From: Synechococcus sp. KORDI-100 | GTDB taxonomy: Bacteria > Cyanobacteriota > Cyanobacteriia > PCC-6307 > Cyanobiaceae | Reading direction: 5' to 3' | Length of the DNA stretch: 64,000 nucleotides | Assembly: GCF_000737535.1 (NCBI RefSeq) | Contig: NZ_CP006269.1 | Span: 1 to 64,000, forward strand | Shown here: positions 47,471 to 60,687 of the stretch, one piece after another | Position numbering within the stretch: the first letter of the stretch is position 1 | How the letters are laid out: each line of letters begins with the position of its first letter | Notes under the pieces: generated by a model | What the model was told of the DNA's origin: nothing | Databases searched by the model: none | What the model saw: the letters and a program-made list of their open reading frames with translations, nothing else | Translations under genes and position numbers: made by a program

Positions 47471-47486
47471 CCCGCCTGGTGGCGGG
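47471..47486 (-). terminator. Terminator downstream of tRNA-Val
   Basis: Arms CCCGCC and GGCGGG around TGGT; on the minus strand the hairpin is followed by TTTTTTG. It lies just after the 3' end of tRNA-Val and before the integrase gene start. Confidence 0.8.
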
Positions 47487-47518
47487 CGAGGATTGGCTAA
47501 AAGCCTTGGTGTGACTGA

Positions 47519-47563
47519 TGGGCGATCACAGGATCGAACTGTGGACAGCCTGCTTGTAAGGCA
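47519..47563 (-). repeat. attR: 45-bp repeat within tRNA-Val
   Basis: Identical to 31798-31842. The match ends at 47563, in the anticodon stem; beyond it the two copies diverge, marking the recombination segment. Confidence 0.9.
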
Positions 47564-47590
47564 GGTGCTCTACCGCTGAGCTAATCGCCC
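47519..47590 (-). tRNA. tRNA-Val(UAC)
   Basis: The reverse complement folds as a tRNA: acceptor GGGCGAT pairs with ATCGCCC, D-arm with GCTCAGCGGTAGAGC, anticodon loop CTTACAA giving UAC (valine), T-arm with GTTCGATC. It lacks an encoded CCA. The 3' 45 bases are the integrated element's right repeat, so integration rebuilt a complete tRNA. Confidence 0.95.
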
Positions 47591-47650
47591 TGACGTGGAG
47601 ATTCTGCCCGAACACGGCACGCTGAAACCAATCCTCTGCGCCGCGCTGCC

Positions 47651-48133
47651 ATGGCCTCCGGTCGCAACCACGATCGCGCCACGTCCCTGATCTTTCTGCC
47701 ATTCGGACTTCTGCTGGGCCTCCTGATGGGCCATTGGTGCGGACTGATCGGCGGGTTCGCCTTCCTCGTTGGGGGGCTTTGGCTTTCGCCCGACCTTGAC
47801 ACGCGCTCCAATGCCTTGCATCGCTGGGGCCCCCTGGCCTTCCTGTGGTGGCCGTACCGCCGATCGTTGCGCCATCGTTCCGTTTGGTCCCACGGCCCCC
47901 TGGTTGGCACGACTGGGCGCCTGTTGCTGCTGGCAGCTTGGTTGTGGTGTCTTCTGACTGTGATCCCCGGTGCAGATTGGAGCACCTGCTTGGGTTGGAT
48001 AACCCGATGGTTCCAGGCGCAGCCCCAACAGACCCTGGCCATGCTGATTGGGCTGGAGGCGAGCGTTTGGTTGCACCTGATCCTCGATGGGGATCCGTAT
48101 CCGGTTGAGTGGCACCAAAGTCGCCGGCAATGA
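47651..48133 (+). CDS. DUF2227 putative metal-binding membrane protein
   Basis: 160 residues. The family signature WLSPDLDTRSNALHRWGPLA, then RRSLRHRSVWSHGPLVGT, is clear, along with hydrophobic segments and a final LILDGDPYPVEW. The His/Asp residues resemble a metal site like that of YdjM-type proteins, but function is unknown. It is the first core gene after the element and may be transcribed with mazG, 31 bases on. Confidence 0.8.
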   Translation: MASGRNHDRATSLIFLPFGLLLGLLMGHWCGLIGGFAFLVGGLWLSPDLDTRSNALHRWGPLAFLWWPYRRSLRHRSVWSHGPLVGTTGRLLLLAAWLWCLLTVIPGADWSTCLGWITRWFQAQPQQTLAMLIGLEASVWLHLILDGDPYPVEWHQSRRQ

Positions 48134-48164
48134 GAGGGTGGGCGCGCTTGTCCTCTGCTGATCC

Positions 48165-48968
48165 ATGGCTGAGTCCAGCAGCGCTGCACTCCTGAAACTG
48201 ATTGATGTGGTTGCCCGCCTGAGGGACCCAAGCGACGGTTGTCCATGGGATCTGGAACAGACCCACCGCTCGCTGGCGCCCTATGTGCTGGAGGAAGCCC
48301 ATGAAGTGGCTGACGCCATCCGCCACGGCGATGACGATCACCTTTGCGAAGAACTCGGAGATCTTCTGCTGCAGGTGGTGCTTCATGCTCAGATCGCCAG
48401 CGAAAACCAGCGTTTCGACCTGGCTCAGGTGGCCGATGCAATCAGCGCGAAGTTGATACGGCGCCACCCCCATGTCTTCGGCGGCGAACCGCGCAGCTGG
48501 GAGGCGATCAAAGCCGAAGAACAAGCTCAGAACGGCACTGACTCAGCGAGTCCGCTCAGTGATCTCCTGGCTAAGAAAGTACGCGGTCAACCAGCTTTGG
48601 CCGGTGCGATGACCATCTCCAAGAAGGCCGCGAAAGCCGGATTTGAATGGGAGAACCTCAGTGGTGTCTGGGACAAGGTAAGCGAAGAGCTCGCTGAACT
48701 TCAGGAGGCGATCGCCAGCGGAAACAGTCAGCACGCTCAGGAGGAACTCGGCGATGCCCTGTTCACCCTGGTGAATGTGGCGCGTTGGTGCGGCATTGAT
48801 CCTGAAGAGGGCCTGGCTGGGACAAATCGGCGTTTTCTCGACCGGTTTTCCCGGGTTGAATCAGCCCTCGGAGGGGACCTTCAAGGCCGCAGTCTCAAGG
48901 AACTTGAAGTGCTCTGGCAGCAAGCCAAAGCAGACATTCGATCAAAAACGATGGGCCCCGAAGGCTGA
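48165..48968 (+). CDS. mazG: Nucleoside triphosphate pyrophosphohydrolase MazG
   Basis: 267 residues with two MazG repeats: N-terminal LRDPSDGCPWDLEQTHRSLA and EEAHEVADAI with EELGDLLLQVVLHA (the EExxE...D type metal helices), and a C-terminal repeat with EELAELQEAI and EELGDALFTLVNVA. MazG hydrolyses (d)NTPs to monophosphates, cleaning up damaged or excess nucleotides, and influences ppGpp. The gene is complete. Confidence 0.93.
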   Translation: MAESSSAALLKLIDVVARLRDPSDGCPWDLEQTHRSLAPYVLEEAHEVADAIRHGDDDHLCEELGDLLLQVVLHAQIASENQRFDLAQVADAISAKLIRRHPHVFGGEPRSWEAIKAEEQAQNGTDSASPLSDLLAKKVRGQPALAGAMTISKKAAKAGFEWENLSGVWDKVSEELAELQEAIASGNSQHAQEELGDALFTLVNVARWCGIDPEEGLAGTNRRFLDRFSRVESALGGDLQGRSLKELEVLWQQAKADIRSKTMGPEG

Positions 48969-49041
48969 TCACCGTGAGTTGTTGAAAAAGACGGCGGAAT
49001 GACCGTGAGGAGTGGTCAATCCGCGTCCACCATTACAAAAA

Positions 49042-49055
49042 CACCACATGTGGTG
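49042..49055 (-). terminator. Weak terminator for the dienelactone hydrolase gene
   Basis: CACCA and TGGTG arms with a CATG loop; the minus-strand continuation is TTTTTG. A second palindrome, TGTCAA/TTGACA around TTTT, is adjacent at 49059-49074. Confidence 0.5.
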
Positions 49056-49087
49056 CCTGTCAATTTTTTGACACCAGATCTGGATCA

Positions 49088-49825
49088 TCAGGCCTCAACC
49101 AGTTCATGCCTCAGAAAACGGATAGCAGCAGCCCAGGCACGATCGGCCAACTCCGGATCCCAGCGCCAGCCTTCATCCCGCATGAAAGTGTGATTCGCTT
49201 CGTAGAGATGGGTTTCATGGCGCAGACCGGATAGAGCCTGGAGGATCTGTTCATGGGCTTCAGGGGGCACATGTGGGTCCTCCGTCCCAAAGACCGTGAA
49301 CAAAGCCCCTTGAATCTCAGCCACCCGCTGCAGTGAATCGGCAACACCGCGGCCCAGTTGTCCGTTTTGAAGGCCTGTTGGGTAGAGGCAAGCCGTCGCC
49401 TTCACCTCCGCATGCAGTGCAGCACGAAAAGCAAGATGACCGCGGATGCAGAACCCCATGGCGCCAAGCTGATCGGCGTCCACATCCCGGTCCGTCGCCA
49501 ACCACTGCAACAGCGCTTCTGTATCGGCGTCGTAAGCGGTGATGGCGGTACGTCGAGCGTCATCGTTCCCCCGGAGACGGCCCATCGCATCCGGTTGAAG
49601 CACCGTGCCTGGCGGTTCAAGACGATGAAAAATCTCTGGCGCAGCCACCAAAAAGCCGTAGCCGGCAAGGCGTTTCGCCAAACGCAGCATCGGATCACCC
49701 AGCTGATAGATGTCGGAATAAAAAACAATCCCGGGATGAGGACCATCCCCAGTCGGCCTGGCCACATGCACCCGCATCAGACTCTCGTCAACCGTGAGCC
49801 CGATGGTCTGCTGCTCAATCCGCAT
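49088..49825 (-). CDS. Dienelactone hydrolase family protein
   Basis: 245 residues from ATG 49825 (longer frame rejected because it overlaps the upstream gene). The alpha/beta hydrolase triad is visible: nucleophile Cys in MGFCIRGHLAF, Asp in FGTEDPHVPPE, and His in YEANHTFMRDEG. Dienelactone hydrolases open lactone rings, and related proteins act on other esters. The usual GxCxGG is here GFCIRGH, so the oxyanion region differs. Followed by a terminator. Confidence 0.85.
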   Translation of the reverse strand: MRIEQQTIGLTVDESLMRVHVARPTGDGPHPGIVFYSDIYQLGDPMLRLAKRLAGYGFLVAAPEIFHRLEPPGTVLQPDAMGRLRGNDDARRTAITAYDADTEALLQWLATDRDVDADQLGAMGFCIRGHLAFRAALHAEVKATACLYPTGLQNGQLGRGVADSLQRVAEIQGALFTVFGTEDPHVPPEAHEQILQALSGLRHETHLYEANHTFMRDEGWRWDPELADRAWAAAIRFLRHELVEA

Positions 49826-49838
49826 GGCAGGCGGCGCA

Positions 49839-50273
49839 TCATTCGTCGAGTCTTGGTCGTTGACGGCGCTGCCGCTTGAGCTCCCCGCGTTTTTTCTTGG
49901 CCTCCAGACGTCGCTTGACAGCCCCGCGTCCAGGTCTGGTTGCTTTGCGCTGGGCCGGAAGCGGTTTGAGAGCCTGACGCAGAAGAGTCGCCAGGCGATC
50001 CATGGCCAGCTGACGGTTCCGCCACTGGGAGCGTTCCTCAGCAACCACCACCCGCAGACAACCATCAACGAGGCGGGGGGTCAGCCTCTCTTTGAGGCAA
50101 GCAAGGCGAAAGGGTCCGAGTCCTGAGCACGTGTCGAGGTCGAGCATGAGCTCAACCCGGGAATCAGTGGTGTTCACACCCTGTCCCCCAGGGCCAGAGG
50201 CCCTGCTGAAGCGCCACTGCAGGTCCCTGGCGGGAATCGTGATCCGTTCATCAACGATCAGATCCTGAACCAT
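49839..50273 (-). CDS. Peptidyl-tRNA hydrolase ArfB-like (GGQ domain)
   Basis: 144 residues from ATG 50273. SRASGPGGQGVNTTDSRVEL carries the GGQ catalytic motif of release factors without the stop-codon-recognition domain; the Lys/Arg-rich C-terminal tail (RRLEAKKKRGELKRQRRQRP) is the mRNA-channel-binding tail of ArfB/YaeJ proteins that rescue stalled ribosomes. It lies 13 bases before the next minus-strand gene. The annotation is well supported by the motif pair. Confidence 0.88.
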   Translation of the reverse strand: MVQDLIVDERITIPARDLQWRFSRASGPGGQGVNTTDSRVELMLDLDTCSGLGPFRLACLKERLTPRLVDGCLRVVVAEERSQWRNRQLAMDRLATLLRQALKPLPAQRKATRPGRGAVKRRLEAKKKRGELKRQRRQRPRLDE

Positions 50274-50431
50274 GCCGAGCGATGGAGCCGCGATCACCTC
50301 GCCCCTAACAATGGCGGGTTCAGGTCCATCCCGTTGGCAACGAACTGAAGGACAGCAAGCGGCCAGAGCGTGGAAGCAACCACTACCTGTTGTGTTCGGT
50401 TGTCGCAGAGACACTACATGGAGAGTCCTGA

Positions 50432-52187
<1,756 letters not shown>

Positions 52188-52191
<4 letters not shown>

Positions 52192-52586
52192 TAGAAATGG
52201 CTGGCGTCGATACGCTGTTCCCTCAGACGGGCATGCTGGCGCCCCAATAAATCCAGGACCAGGGTTGGATGTTTATGAATCAAGGTCAGAAAACTGGCGC
52301 GGTTCAATCGAATCAACGAAAGCGGTGTCAAAGCCCTTGCATCGCAGCTGTGCAACTCGCTGGTCTCCACCAAATCGCGATAGAAGAACAACTCGCCAAG
52401 TCCGTAGCGAATCCTGTTCCTTGGCCCGATGCTGAGTTCAACCAATCCGCGCTGAATCACGTAGACAGCCTGCACCGGTTCACCTTGTCTGTAGACAAGG
52501 GAACCGGTCGGAAACGTCAGCCGGTCACCTTCCGGATGATCCAGAAACAGCTGCAGCGGAGTGGCTTTGGTCGTTGAGGCCTGCAA
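52188..52586 (-). CDS. Cyclic-nucleotide-binding-domain protein
   Basis: 132 residues forming only the jelly-roll of CRP/CNB proteins: LTFPTGSLVYRQGEPVQAVY, VIQRGLVELSIG, GLGELFFYRDLVE. No helix-turn-helix follows, so it may be a sensor subunit or a regulator acting through partner proteins. Its 3' end overlaps the speB stop by four bases (convergent). Ligand unknown. Confidence 0.75.
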
Positions 52587-52701
52587 TGCAGACGTTGAAG
52601 TTACCGGTGCATTGTGAACAGGGAAACCCTGTTGTGAAGTCGTTCACAACACACAGGGGAAACGTTGATGAACCATTGCGACCATTGACCAACAACGACG
52701 T

Positions 52702-52920
52702 TCACGCAAGAGCACGATCCAGCTCCAGCTGACGATCGAAGTCAACAGCGGTCGCCTCGTTCAGACACGGAAGTTGCGGAGAGCGGGGCGTCCAGTGGTG
52801 GCAGACCACCAGCTCAGCCACCTCGGCATGCACCTCAAGTTGCCTCAGCCGGCACCATCCGGCTTGACCAGCCTCTCCTGAACAGTGCTGACAGGTTCGA
52901 CAACTGAGCCTGCTTGCCAA
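52702..52920 (-). CDS. Small cysteine-rich hypothetical protein
   Basis: 72 residues. CRTCQHCSGEAGQAGWCRLR at the start, then VHAEVAELVVCHHWTPR, suggests a zinc-binding knuckle. The only in-frame start is TTG 52920; no ATG is available upstream. It resembles short proteins I have seen in marine picocyanobacteria, without a known role. Confidence 0.55.
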   Translation of the reverse strand: MASRLSCRTCQHCSGEAGQAGWCRLRQLEVHAEVAELVVCHHWTPRSPQLPCLNEATAVDFDRQLELDRALA

Positions 52921-53048
52921 GGGAAGCCCCGGAAGGACGCTCAGGGTAAGGACGGTTTTGGAAATGGACGCGCATTAAACCAAGATCTGCCAAATCACTT
53001 CCATTTGCTGAAGACCTCCATAAGATTGCGCGTCCTCCCCTGTTGTTG

Positions 53049-54155
53049 ATGCCATTACTCCGCACTCCCCTGCATGACCTCTGTCTGGAGAGCGGCGGAC
53101 GGATGGTGCCATTCGCCGGCTGGGAAATGCCTGTGCAGTTCAGCGGACTGGTTCAGGAGCACTCCGCCGTTCGGGAGAGCGTCGGAGTCTTCGACATCTC
53201 CCATATGGGAGTGCTGAGGTTGGAAGGCCCGACCCCCAAAGACGCCCTGCAACAGCTGGTACCCAGTGATCTGCACAGGATCGGCCCTGGCGAAGCCTGT
53301 TACACCGTCATGCTCAATGAATCCGGAGGCATCCGCGACGATCTGATCGTCTACGACCTGGGAGCCATTGATGGCCAGAACGGTGCTCTTGTCCTGGTGA
53401 TCAATGCCGCCTGTGCGGACAGCGATACAGCCTGGATCCGCGAACGAATGGAACCGGCCGGCCTCACGGTCACTGACGTCAAGGACGGCGGCGTTCTGCT
53501 GGCCCTGCAAGGACCCAAGGCCATCGCCCTGTTGGAGCGGCTCAGCGGCAGTGATCTCAGCGGGTTGCCACGGTTCGGACATCGAAACCTGACGCTGGAT
53601 GGGCTCAGCCATCCCGTGTTCACCGCCCGGACCGGCTACACCGGCGAAGACGGCGTCGAAGTGCTGCTCAGTGCGCAGGATGGTCGTCTGCTGTGGGAAC
53701 GATTGCTCAGAGAGGGTGTCACTCCCTGTGGACTTGGCGCCCGCGACACCTTGCGGCTCGAGGCGGCGATGCATCTCTACGGACAGGACATGGACGAGAC
53801 CACAACTCCCTTCGAAGCCGGACTCGGCTGGCTGGTGCACCTTGAAATGCCGGCGGATTTCATCGGTCGGAAGGCCCTCGAAAGCGCTGCCGAGCGCGGT
53901 CCCAACAAGCGACTGGTCGGCCTGAAGCTGCCGGGTCGTGCCATCGCACGGCACGACTATCCAGTGCTGCACAACAACGAAACCGTTGGGTCGATCACCA
54001 GTGGCAGCTGGTCTCCCACCCTTGCTGAACCGATCGCTCTGGCCTTCGTTCCCGCCGCTCTGGCCAAGCTGGGGACGGAACTCAAGGTTTCGATCCGGGG
54101 GCGTGAATCATCGGCCGTTGTGGTCAAGCGACCCTTCTACAAACGGCAGGCATGA
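53049..54155 (+). CDS. gcvT: Aminomethyltransferase (glycine cleavage system T protein)
   Basis: 368 residues. Blocks GRMVPFAGWEMPVQF, FDISHMGVLRLEG, YTVMLNESGGIRDDLIVYDL and TGYTGEDGVEVLL are characteristic of GcvT, which releases ammonia from the aminomethyl-lipoyl H protein and passes the carbon to tetrahydrofolate. I use ATG 53049 instead of the TTG at 53043. gcvH and gcvP are not in the window. Confidence 0.93.
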   Translation: MPLLRTPLHDLCLESGGRMVPFAGWEMPVQFSGLVQEHSAVRESVGVFDISHMGVLRLEGPTPKDALQQLVPSDLHRIGPGEACYTVMLNESGGIRDDLIVYDLGAIDGQNGALVLVINAACADSDTAWIRERMEPAGLTVTDVKDGGVLLALQGPKAIALLERLSGSDLSGLPRFGHRNLTLDGLSHPVFTARTGYTGEDGVEVLLSAQDGRLLWERLLREGVTPCGLGARDTLRLEAAMHLYGQDMDETTTPFEAGLGWLVHLEMPADFIGRKALESAAERGPNKRLVGLKLPGRAIARHDYPVLHNNETVGSITSGSWSPTLAEPIALAFVPAALAKLGTELKVSIRGRESSAVVVKRPFYKRQA

Positions 54156-54205
54156 TCCAAGCGAGCAGGAACTGACCAGACTGCAGGCAATCCCAGAGCG
54201 GCAGC

Positions 54206-55156
54206 ATGGTTGAGCTGGTGATGCAGGAGATCGTTCCTCTGATCGCCCTCGCCTTGGCTGGCGTCGCCGGCGGTCGCTTCTTTGATTTCAAGCAGGGCAG
54301 CGAAAAAATTCTGACCCACTTCGTTCTCTGGCTTGCAGGTCCATCGGCCCTCTTCCTGGCGATCCAGAACAGCTCCGCTGATGCACTGCTGGATGCCGGC
54401 GTCAGCGTCACCAGCCTCCTGGTTTTTTCCGTGACCTATCTGGGGACGGTCCTGGTTCATCGCTACTGGCTGGGCCACGCAGTTGCGGACGGCGCCATCG
54501 CTGCCTGCTGCACCACGTCGATGAACCTGATCATGATCGGATTGCCAATCTCCCTCAGCGTTGCCGGAGATCAGGCGGGAGCGGTGGTGGCCATCAATGC
54601 CCTGTTGTCCCTGGTGATTTTCGTCCCTGTCACGGTGGCCTTGCTGAACCCTTCAACCCCTGAGCAGGGGGATGCCTCGTCAGGGGTTGGCAGTCACATC
54701 GCCAGCTCGCTGGGCAATCCCCTGGTGATTGGCACATTGATCGGACTGGTTGTTCTCAGCCTTCACATCACCATTCCCTCGAGCATTGAACACACACTCA
54801 GTCTCCTCAAGGAGGCGAGCGTTCCCGTCGGAATGGTGGCCCTCGGCCTCACCGTGAATTCCATCGGCCTGCACTCCATCAACCGGGAAGTTCTGCTGAT
54901 GTGCGGAACCAAAATGGTGATCGTGCCCGCCATCGCGCTTGGTGCGGCGGTTTTGTTCCGACTGCCCCCTGCCGCGGCCACGGCTCTGGTGGTGTTGTTC
55001 AGCTGTCCACCAGCCCTGCACTCCTACATCCTGGCCAGCGAATACAGCACCTATGAACAGGAGTCTGACGGGATCATCCTGCTCTCCATTCTGATTTCGG
55101 TAATCTCCATCCCGGTCTTCATCTCTGCCTGCCAGCGGATCTGGGTGCTCAGCTGA
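54206..55156 (+). CDS. AEC-family transporter (auxin efflux carrier-like)
   Basis: 316 residues with about ten hydrophobic helices. The family's broken-helix features are apparent (TSMNLIMIGLPISLS, PVGMVALGLTVNSI). Such proteins export or import organic anions or peptides; no substrate can be assigned. The gene follows gcvT by 50 bases and precedes aspS by about 70. Confidence 0.8.
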   Translation: MVELVMQEIVPLIALALAGVAGGRFFDFKQGSEKILTHFVLWLAGPSALFLAIQNSSADALLDAGVSVTSLLVFSVTYLGTVLVHRYWLGHAVADGAIAACCTTSMNLIMIGLPISLSVAGDQAGAVVAINALLSLVIFVPVTVALLNPSTPEQGDASSGVGSHIASSLGNPLVIGTLIGLVVLSLHITIPSSIEHTLSLLKEASVPVGMVALGLTVNSIGLHSINREVLLMCGTKMVIVPAIALGAAVLFRLPPAAATALVVLFSCPPALHSYILASEYSTYEQESDGIILLSILISVISIPVFISACQRIWVLS

Positions 55157-55228
55157 GAGACGAGGCAACACTTCCGCCGGACACACGCTGCATGGGATCA
55201 TCCGGTCTGGTTAGGCCCTCCCCATCCC

Positions 55229-57061
55229 ATGCGCAGCAACGGTTGCGGCGACCTGCGCGAGCAGACCATCGACGAACAGGTGACGCTGTGCGGCTGGGTG
55301 GATCGACGCCGTGACCATGGAGGGGTTATCTTCATCGATTTGCGCGACCGCAGCGGCACGGTTCAGATCACCGTGGACCCGGATCTGGGGGCGGACGCTT
55401 TCGCCGTGGCGGAACACCTGCGCAGCGAGACCGTGCTCCAGGTGAACGGCAAGGTGCGGGCACGACCCGCTGAATCCCTCAACGTCAAGCTCGCGACCGG
55501 CGCCGTGGAGGTGCTGGCCAGCGGCATCACGGTGCTGAACAGCGTGAAGGGCAACCTGCCCTTCCCCGTCTCGGTGCATGACGAGGAGAACACCCGCGAA
55601 GAGCTGCGGCTGCGCCACCGCTATCTCGATCTGCGCCGCAAGCGCATGAACGACAACCTGCGGCTTCGGGCCCAGACGATCCAGGCCGCCCGACGCTTCC
55701 TGGAGGACGAGGGTTTCATTGAGGTGGAGACCCCGGTGCTCACCCGCTCCACCCCGGAAGGAGCCCGCGACTACGTGCTGCCCAGCCGGGTCTGCGGCGG
55801 CGAATGGTTCGCCCTGCCCCAGTCCCCCCAGTTGTTCAAACAGCTGCTGATGGTGGGCGGCATCGAGCGCTACTACCAGGTGGCCCGCTGTTTCCGCGAC
55901 GAAGACCTGCGGGCCGACCGCCAGCCGGAATTCACCCAGCTGGACATCGAGATGAGCTTCATGGATCAGGAGGAGATCCTGGAGCTGAACGAATCCCTGA
56001 TCTGCGCCATCTGGAAGGCGGTGAAAGGCATCGAGCTGCCGCGGCCCTTCCCCCGCATGACCTGGCACGACGCCATGGAGCGCTACGGCACCGACCGGCC
56101 CGACACCCGCTACGGCATGGAGCTCACCAACGTGAGCGACATCGTCCAGGACATGGGCTTCAAGGTGTTCAGCGGCGCCGTGAAATCCGGCGGCTCGGTG
56201 AAGTGCATCGCCGTTCCAGGGGGCAATGACGCCCTCTCCAACGTGCGGATCAAGCCCGGCGGCGATGTGTTCAGTGAAGCCCAGGCAGCCGGTGCCGGTG
56301 GTCTGGCCTTCATCCGGGTGCGAGACGGCGGGGAGATCGACACGATCGGCGCCATCAAGGACAACCTCAGCGACGAGCGAAAGCAGGAGCTGCTCAGCCG
56401 CACCGGCGCGGAACCCGGCACCCTGCTGCTGTTCGGCGCCGGCGACACCGCCACGGTGAACAAGGCCCTCGACCGGGTGCGCCAATACCTGGCCAGAGAG
56501 CTGGGCATGGTCAGGGCCGACCGGGACAACGACCAGTGGAACTTCCTCTGGGTGGTGGACTTCCCGATGTTCGAGTTCAACAGCGACGAGAACCGCTACG
56601 AGGCCCTGCACCACCCCTTCTGCGCCCCCAACACCGAGGATCTGGGCAGCGATGCCTCGCAGTGGGCCGACACCCTGCCGGGAGCCCGGGCCCAGGCCTA
56701 CGACCTTGTGCTCAATGGCCTCGAGCTCGGTGGCGGCTCCCTGCGCATCCACGACTCCGCCCTGCAGCGCCAGGTGTTGCAGACGGTTGGCCTGCCCCTC
56801 GAGGAGGCCCAGGAGCAGTTCGGCTTCCTGATGGATGCTCTCGATGTGGGCGCGCCTCCCCACGGCGGCCTGGCCTTCGGTATCGACCGCATGGTGATGC
56901 TGCTGGCCGGCGAGGAATCAATCCGCGACACCATTGCCTTCCCGAAAACGCAGCAGGCCCGCTGCCTTATGACCAATGCCCCCGGGGGGGTCGCCGACAG
57001 GCAGCTGGAGGAGCTGCATGTGGCCAGCACCTGGATGGATCCTTCCGACGCAGATGTCTGA
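55229..57061 (+). CDS. aspS: Aspartyl-tRNA synthetase
   Basis: 610 residues. N-terminal OB anticodon-binding ([20 protein letters not shown]), class II motif 2 ([20 protein letters not shown]) and motif 3 ([20 protein letters not shown]), with the bacterial GAD insertion in the middle. The length is typical for bacterial AspRS. Whether it also charges tRNA-Asn cannot be told from the sequence alone. Confidence 0.95.
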   Translation: MRSNGCGDLREQTIDEQVTLCGWVDRRRDHGGVIFIDLRDRSGTVQITVDPDLGADAFAVAEHLRSETVLQVNGKVRARPAESLNVKLATGAVEVLASGITVLNSVKGNLPFPVSVHDEENTREELRLRHRYLDLRRKRMNDNLRLRAQTIQAARRFLEDEGFIEVETPVLTRSTPEGARDYVLPSRVCGGEWFALPQSPQLFKQLLMVGGIERYYQVARCFRDEDLRADRQPEFTQLDIEMSFMDQEEILELNESLICAIWKAVKGIELPRPFPRMTWHDAMERYGTDRPDTRYGMELTNVSDIVQDMGFKVFSGAVKSGGSVKCIAVPGGNDALSNVRIKPGGDVFSEAQAAGAGGLAFIRVRDGGEIDTIGAIKDNLSDERKQELLSRTGAEPGTLLLFGAGDTATVNKALDRVRQYLARELGMVRADRDNDQWNFLWVVDFPMFEFNSDENRYEALHHPFCAPNTEDLGSDASQWADTLPGARAQAYDLVLNGLELGGGSLRIHDSALQRQVLQTVGLPLEEAQEQFGFLMDALDVGAPPHGGLAFGIDRMVMLLAGEESIRDTIAFPKTQQARCLMTNAPGGVADRQLEELHVASTWMDPSDADV

Positions 57062-57165
57062 AACATCACGCAGGTGCAACAGATCCCGAAAGGATTCAGC
57101 GCTTTTCGGGCACTGATCGATCAGCCAGGGAACCCTGAGTTCATCACCTTCTCTCAGGAACGCAC

Positions 57166-58296
57166 TTGCCCCGTCAAGGCCGACGGACCGGGGAAACCCG
57201 CGAACGCCGCTCCGGCACGACCGATCTTCTGCGGATGTACCTGCAGGACATCGGTCGCGTTGACCTGCTGACCAATGAAGAGGAGGTGACGCTGGCACGT
57301 CTGGTGCAACGGCGGGAAGCGCTTCTTCTGCAACAGCGCGATCTGGCATCGGGAGATGAGTCGATCGGTGAACTGCATCGCCTCGAGGAACTCCAGCGTC
57401 GCGAAGCGAATCAGCACAGTCACTGGCCAACAAAGCAGGAGTGGGCCCGTGCCGCGGGTCTGAGCCTCCCGGAACTGCAAAGCCGCATCGAAGCCGGTTA
57501 CGAGGCCTGGGCACGACAGGCTGATCTGGCCCCGAAGGAGCTCAAGACGGCTCTGCGCAACGGGAGGCGGGCCAAGGACCACATGATCCAGGCCAATCTG
57601 CGCCTGGTGGTGGCGGTTGCCAAGAAATACCAGCAGCGCGGTATGGAGCTGCTGGATCTCGTTCAGGAGGGGACGCTGGGTCTCGAACGCGCCGTCGAGA
57701 AATTCGACCCCACCCGCGGGTTCCGGTTCAGCACCTATGCGTACTGGTGGATCCGCCAGGGCATCACCCGGGCCATCGCCACCCAGAGCCGCACGATCCG
57801 GCTGCCGGTTCATGTCACCGAAAAACTCAACCGGATCAAACGTGTTCAACAGGAAATCGCCAGCAATGAGGGCCGGATCGCTTCCATTGCTGATCTCGCC
57901 CGTGAGTTGGGCATCAGTGAGGAAACTGTCCGCCAGACCCTCGCCCGCGTTCCACGCTCCGTGTCACTGGACACCCGGGTGGGACGGGATCAGGACACCC
58001 AGCTCGGTGATCTGATCGAGGACGGCAAGGCCACGCCGGAGCAGACCCTGACCCACGATGAGCTCCACAACGACCTCGAACACCTGCTGGATGAACTCAC
58101 CAGCCGGGAGGCCTCCGTGCTGCGGCGCCGCTTCGGACTGGAGGATGACACTCCCCAGACGCTGGCTCAGATCGGAGAGGCATTGAAACTGTCGCGGGAA
58201 CGGGTTCGACAGATTGAAACCCGAGCCCTGCTGAAACTGCGACAACCCCAGCGCCGCAGCAAAGTGCGCGATTACATCCAGGGCCTGGATTCCTGA
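57166..58296 (+). CDS. RNA polymerase sigma factor, group 2
   Basis: 376 residues. Region 1.2 (LLRMYLQDIGRVDLLTNEEE), region 2 (NLRLVVAVAKKYQQRGMELL, with FRFSTYAYWWIRQGITRAIA), region 3 and region 4 (LSRERVRQIETRALLKLRQP) are complete, but region 1.1 of principal sigma is lacking. This is the pattern of cyanobacterial group 2 sigma factors used under stress or circadian control. The start is TTG 57166; no ATG precedes region 1.2. A hairpin (CCCGAAA/TTTCGGG, 57085-57110) lies upstream. Confidence 0.92.
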   Translation: MPRQGRRTGETRERRSGTTDLLRMYLQDIGRVDLLTNEEEVTLARLVQRREALLLQQRDLASGDESIGELHRLEELQRREANQHSHWPTKQEWARAAGLSLPELQSRIEAGYEAWARQADLAPKELKTALRNGRRAKDHMIQANLRLVVAVAKKYQQRGMELLDLVQEGTLGLERAVEKFDPTRGFRFSTYAYWWIRQGITRAIATQSRTIRLPVHVTEKLNRIKRVQQEIASNEGRIASIADLARELGISEETVRQTLARVPRSVSLDTRVGRDQDTQLGDLIEDGKATPEQTLTHDELHNDLEHLLDELTSREASVLRRRFGLEDDTPQTLAQIGEALKLSRERVRQIETRALLKLRQPQRRSKVRDYIQGLDS

Positions 58297-58395
58297 ACCG
58301 CGATCAGACTGTGATCAGGCCCCCTGCCTGCTGACGAACTGACCAAACCAGGGGCCGATACCTATGGAGCAGCAGGCTCACGCCAGGTAGCTTGA

Positions 58396-60659
<2,264 letters not shown>

Positions 60660-60687
60660 GACTGAAATCACGGCCCATCAACGGACG

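Larger units (their letters stand above)
31798..47563. mobile_element. Phage-satellite-like integrative element (tycheposon/PICI-like)
   Basis: A 15.77-kb insertion flanked by 45-bp identical repeats, with the right repeat inside tRNA-Val(UAC) and a tyrosine recombinase next to it. It encodes a helicase, a primase-helicase, terminase small and large subunits, putative regulators and accessory proteins, but no capsid, portal, protease, tail or lysis protein that I can recognise. The combination of tRNA integration, own replication and packaging genes without structural genes is that of phage satellites; in marine picocyanobacteria such elements with tyrosine recombinases are known as tycheposons. 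This element's assignment to that group is inference. Confidence 0.85.

Noticed and set aside
48969-49087. Palindromes as an operator
   Set aside because: The arms with a following T-run on the minus strand explain it more simply as a terminator.
52921-53048. Glycine riboswitch before gcvT
   Set aside because: I looked for its conserved paired core and did not see it.
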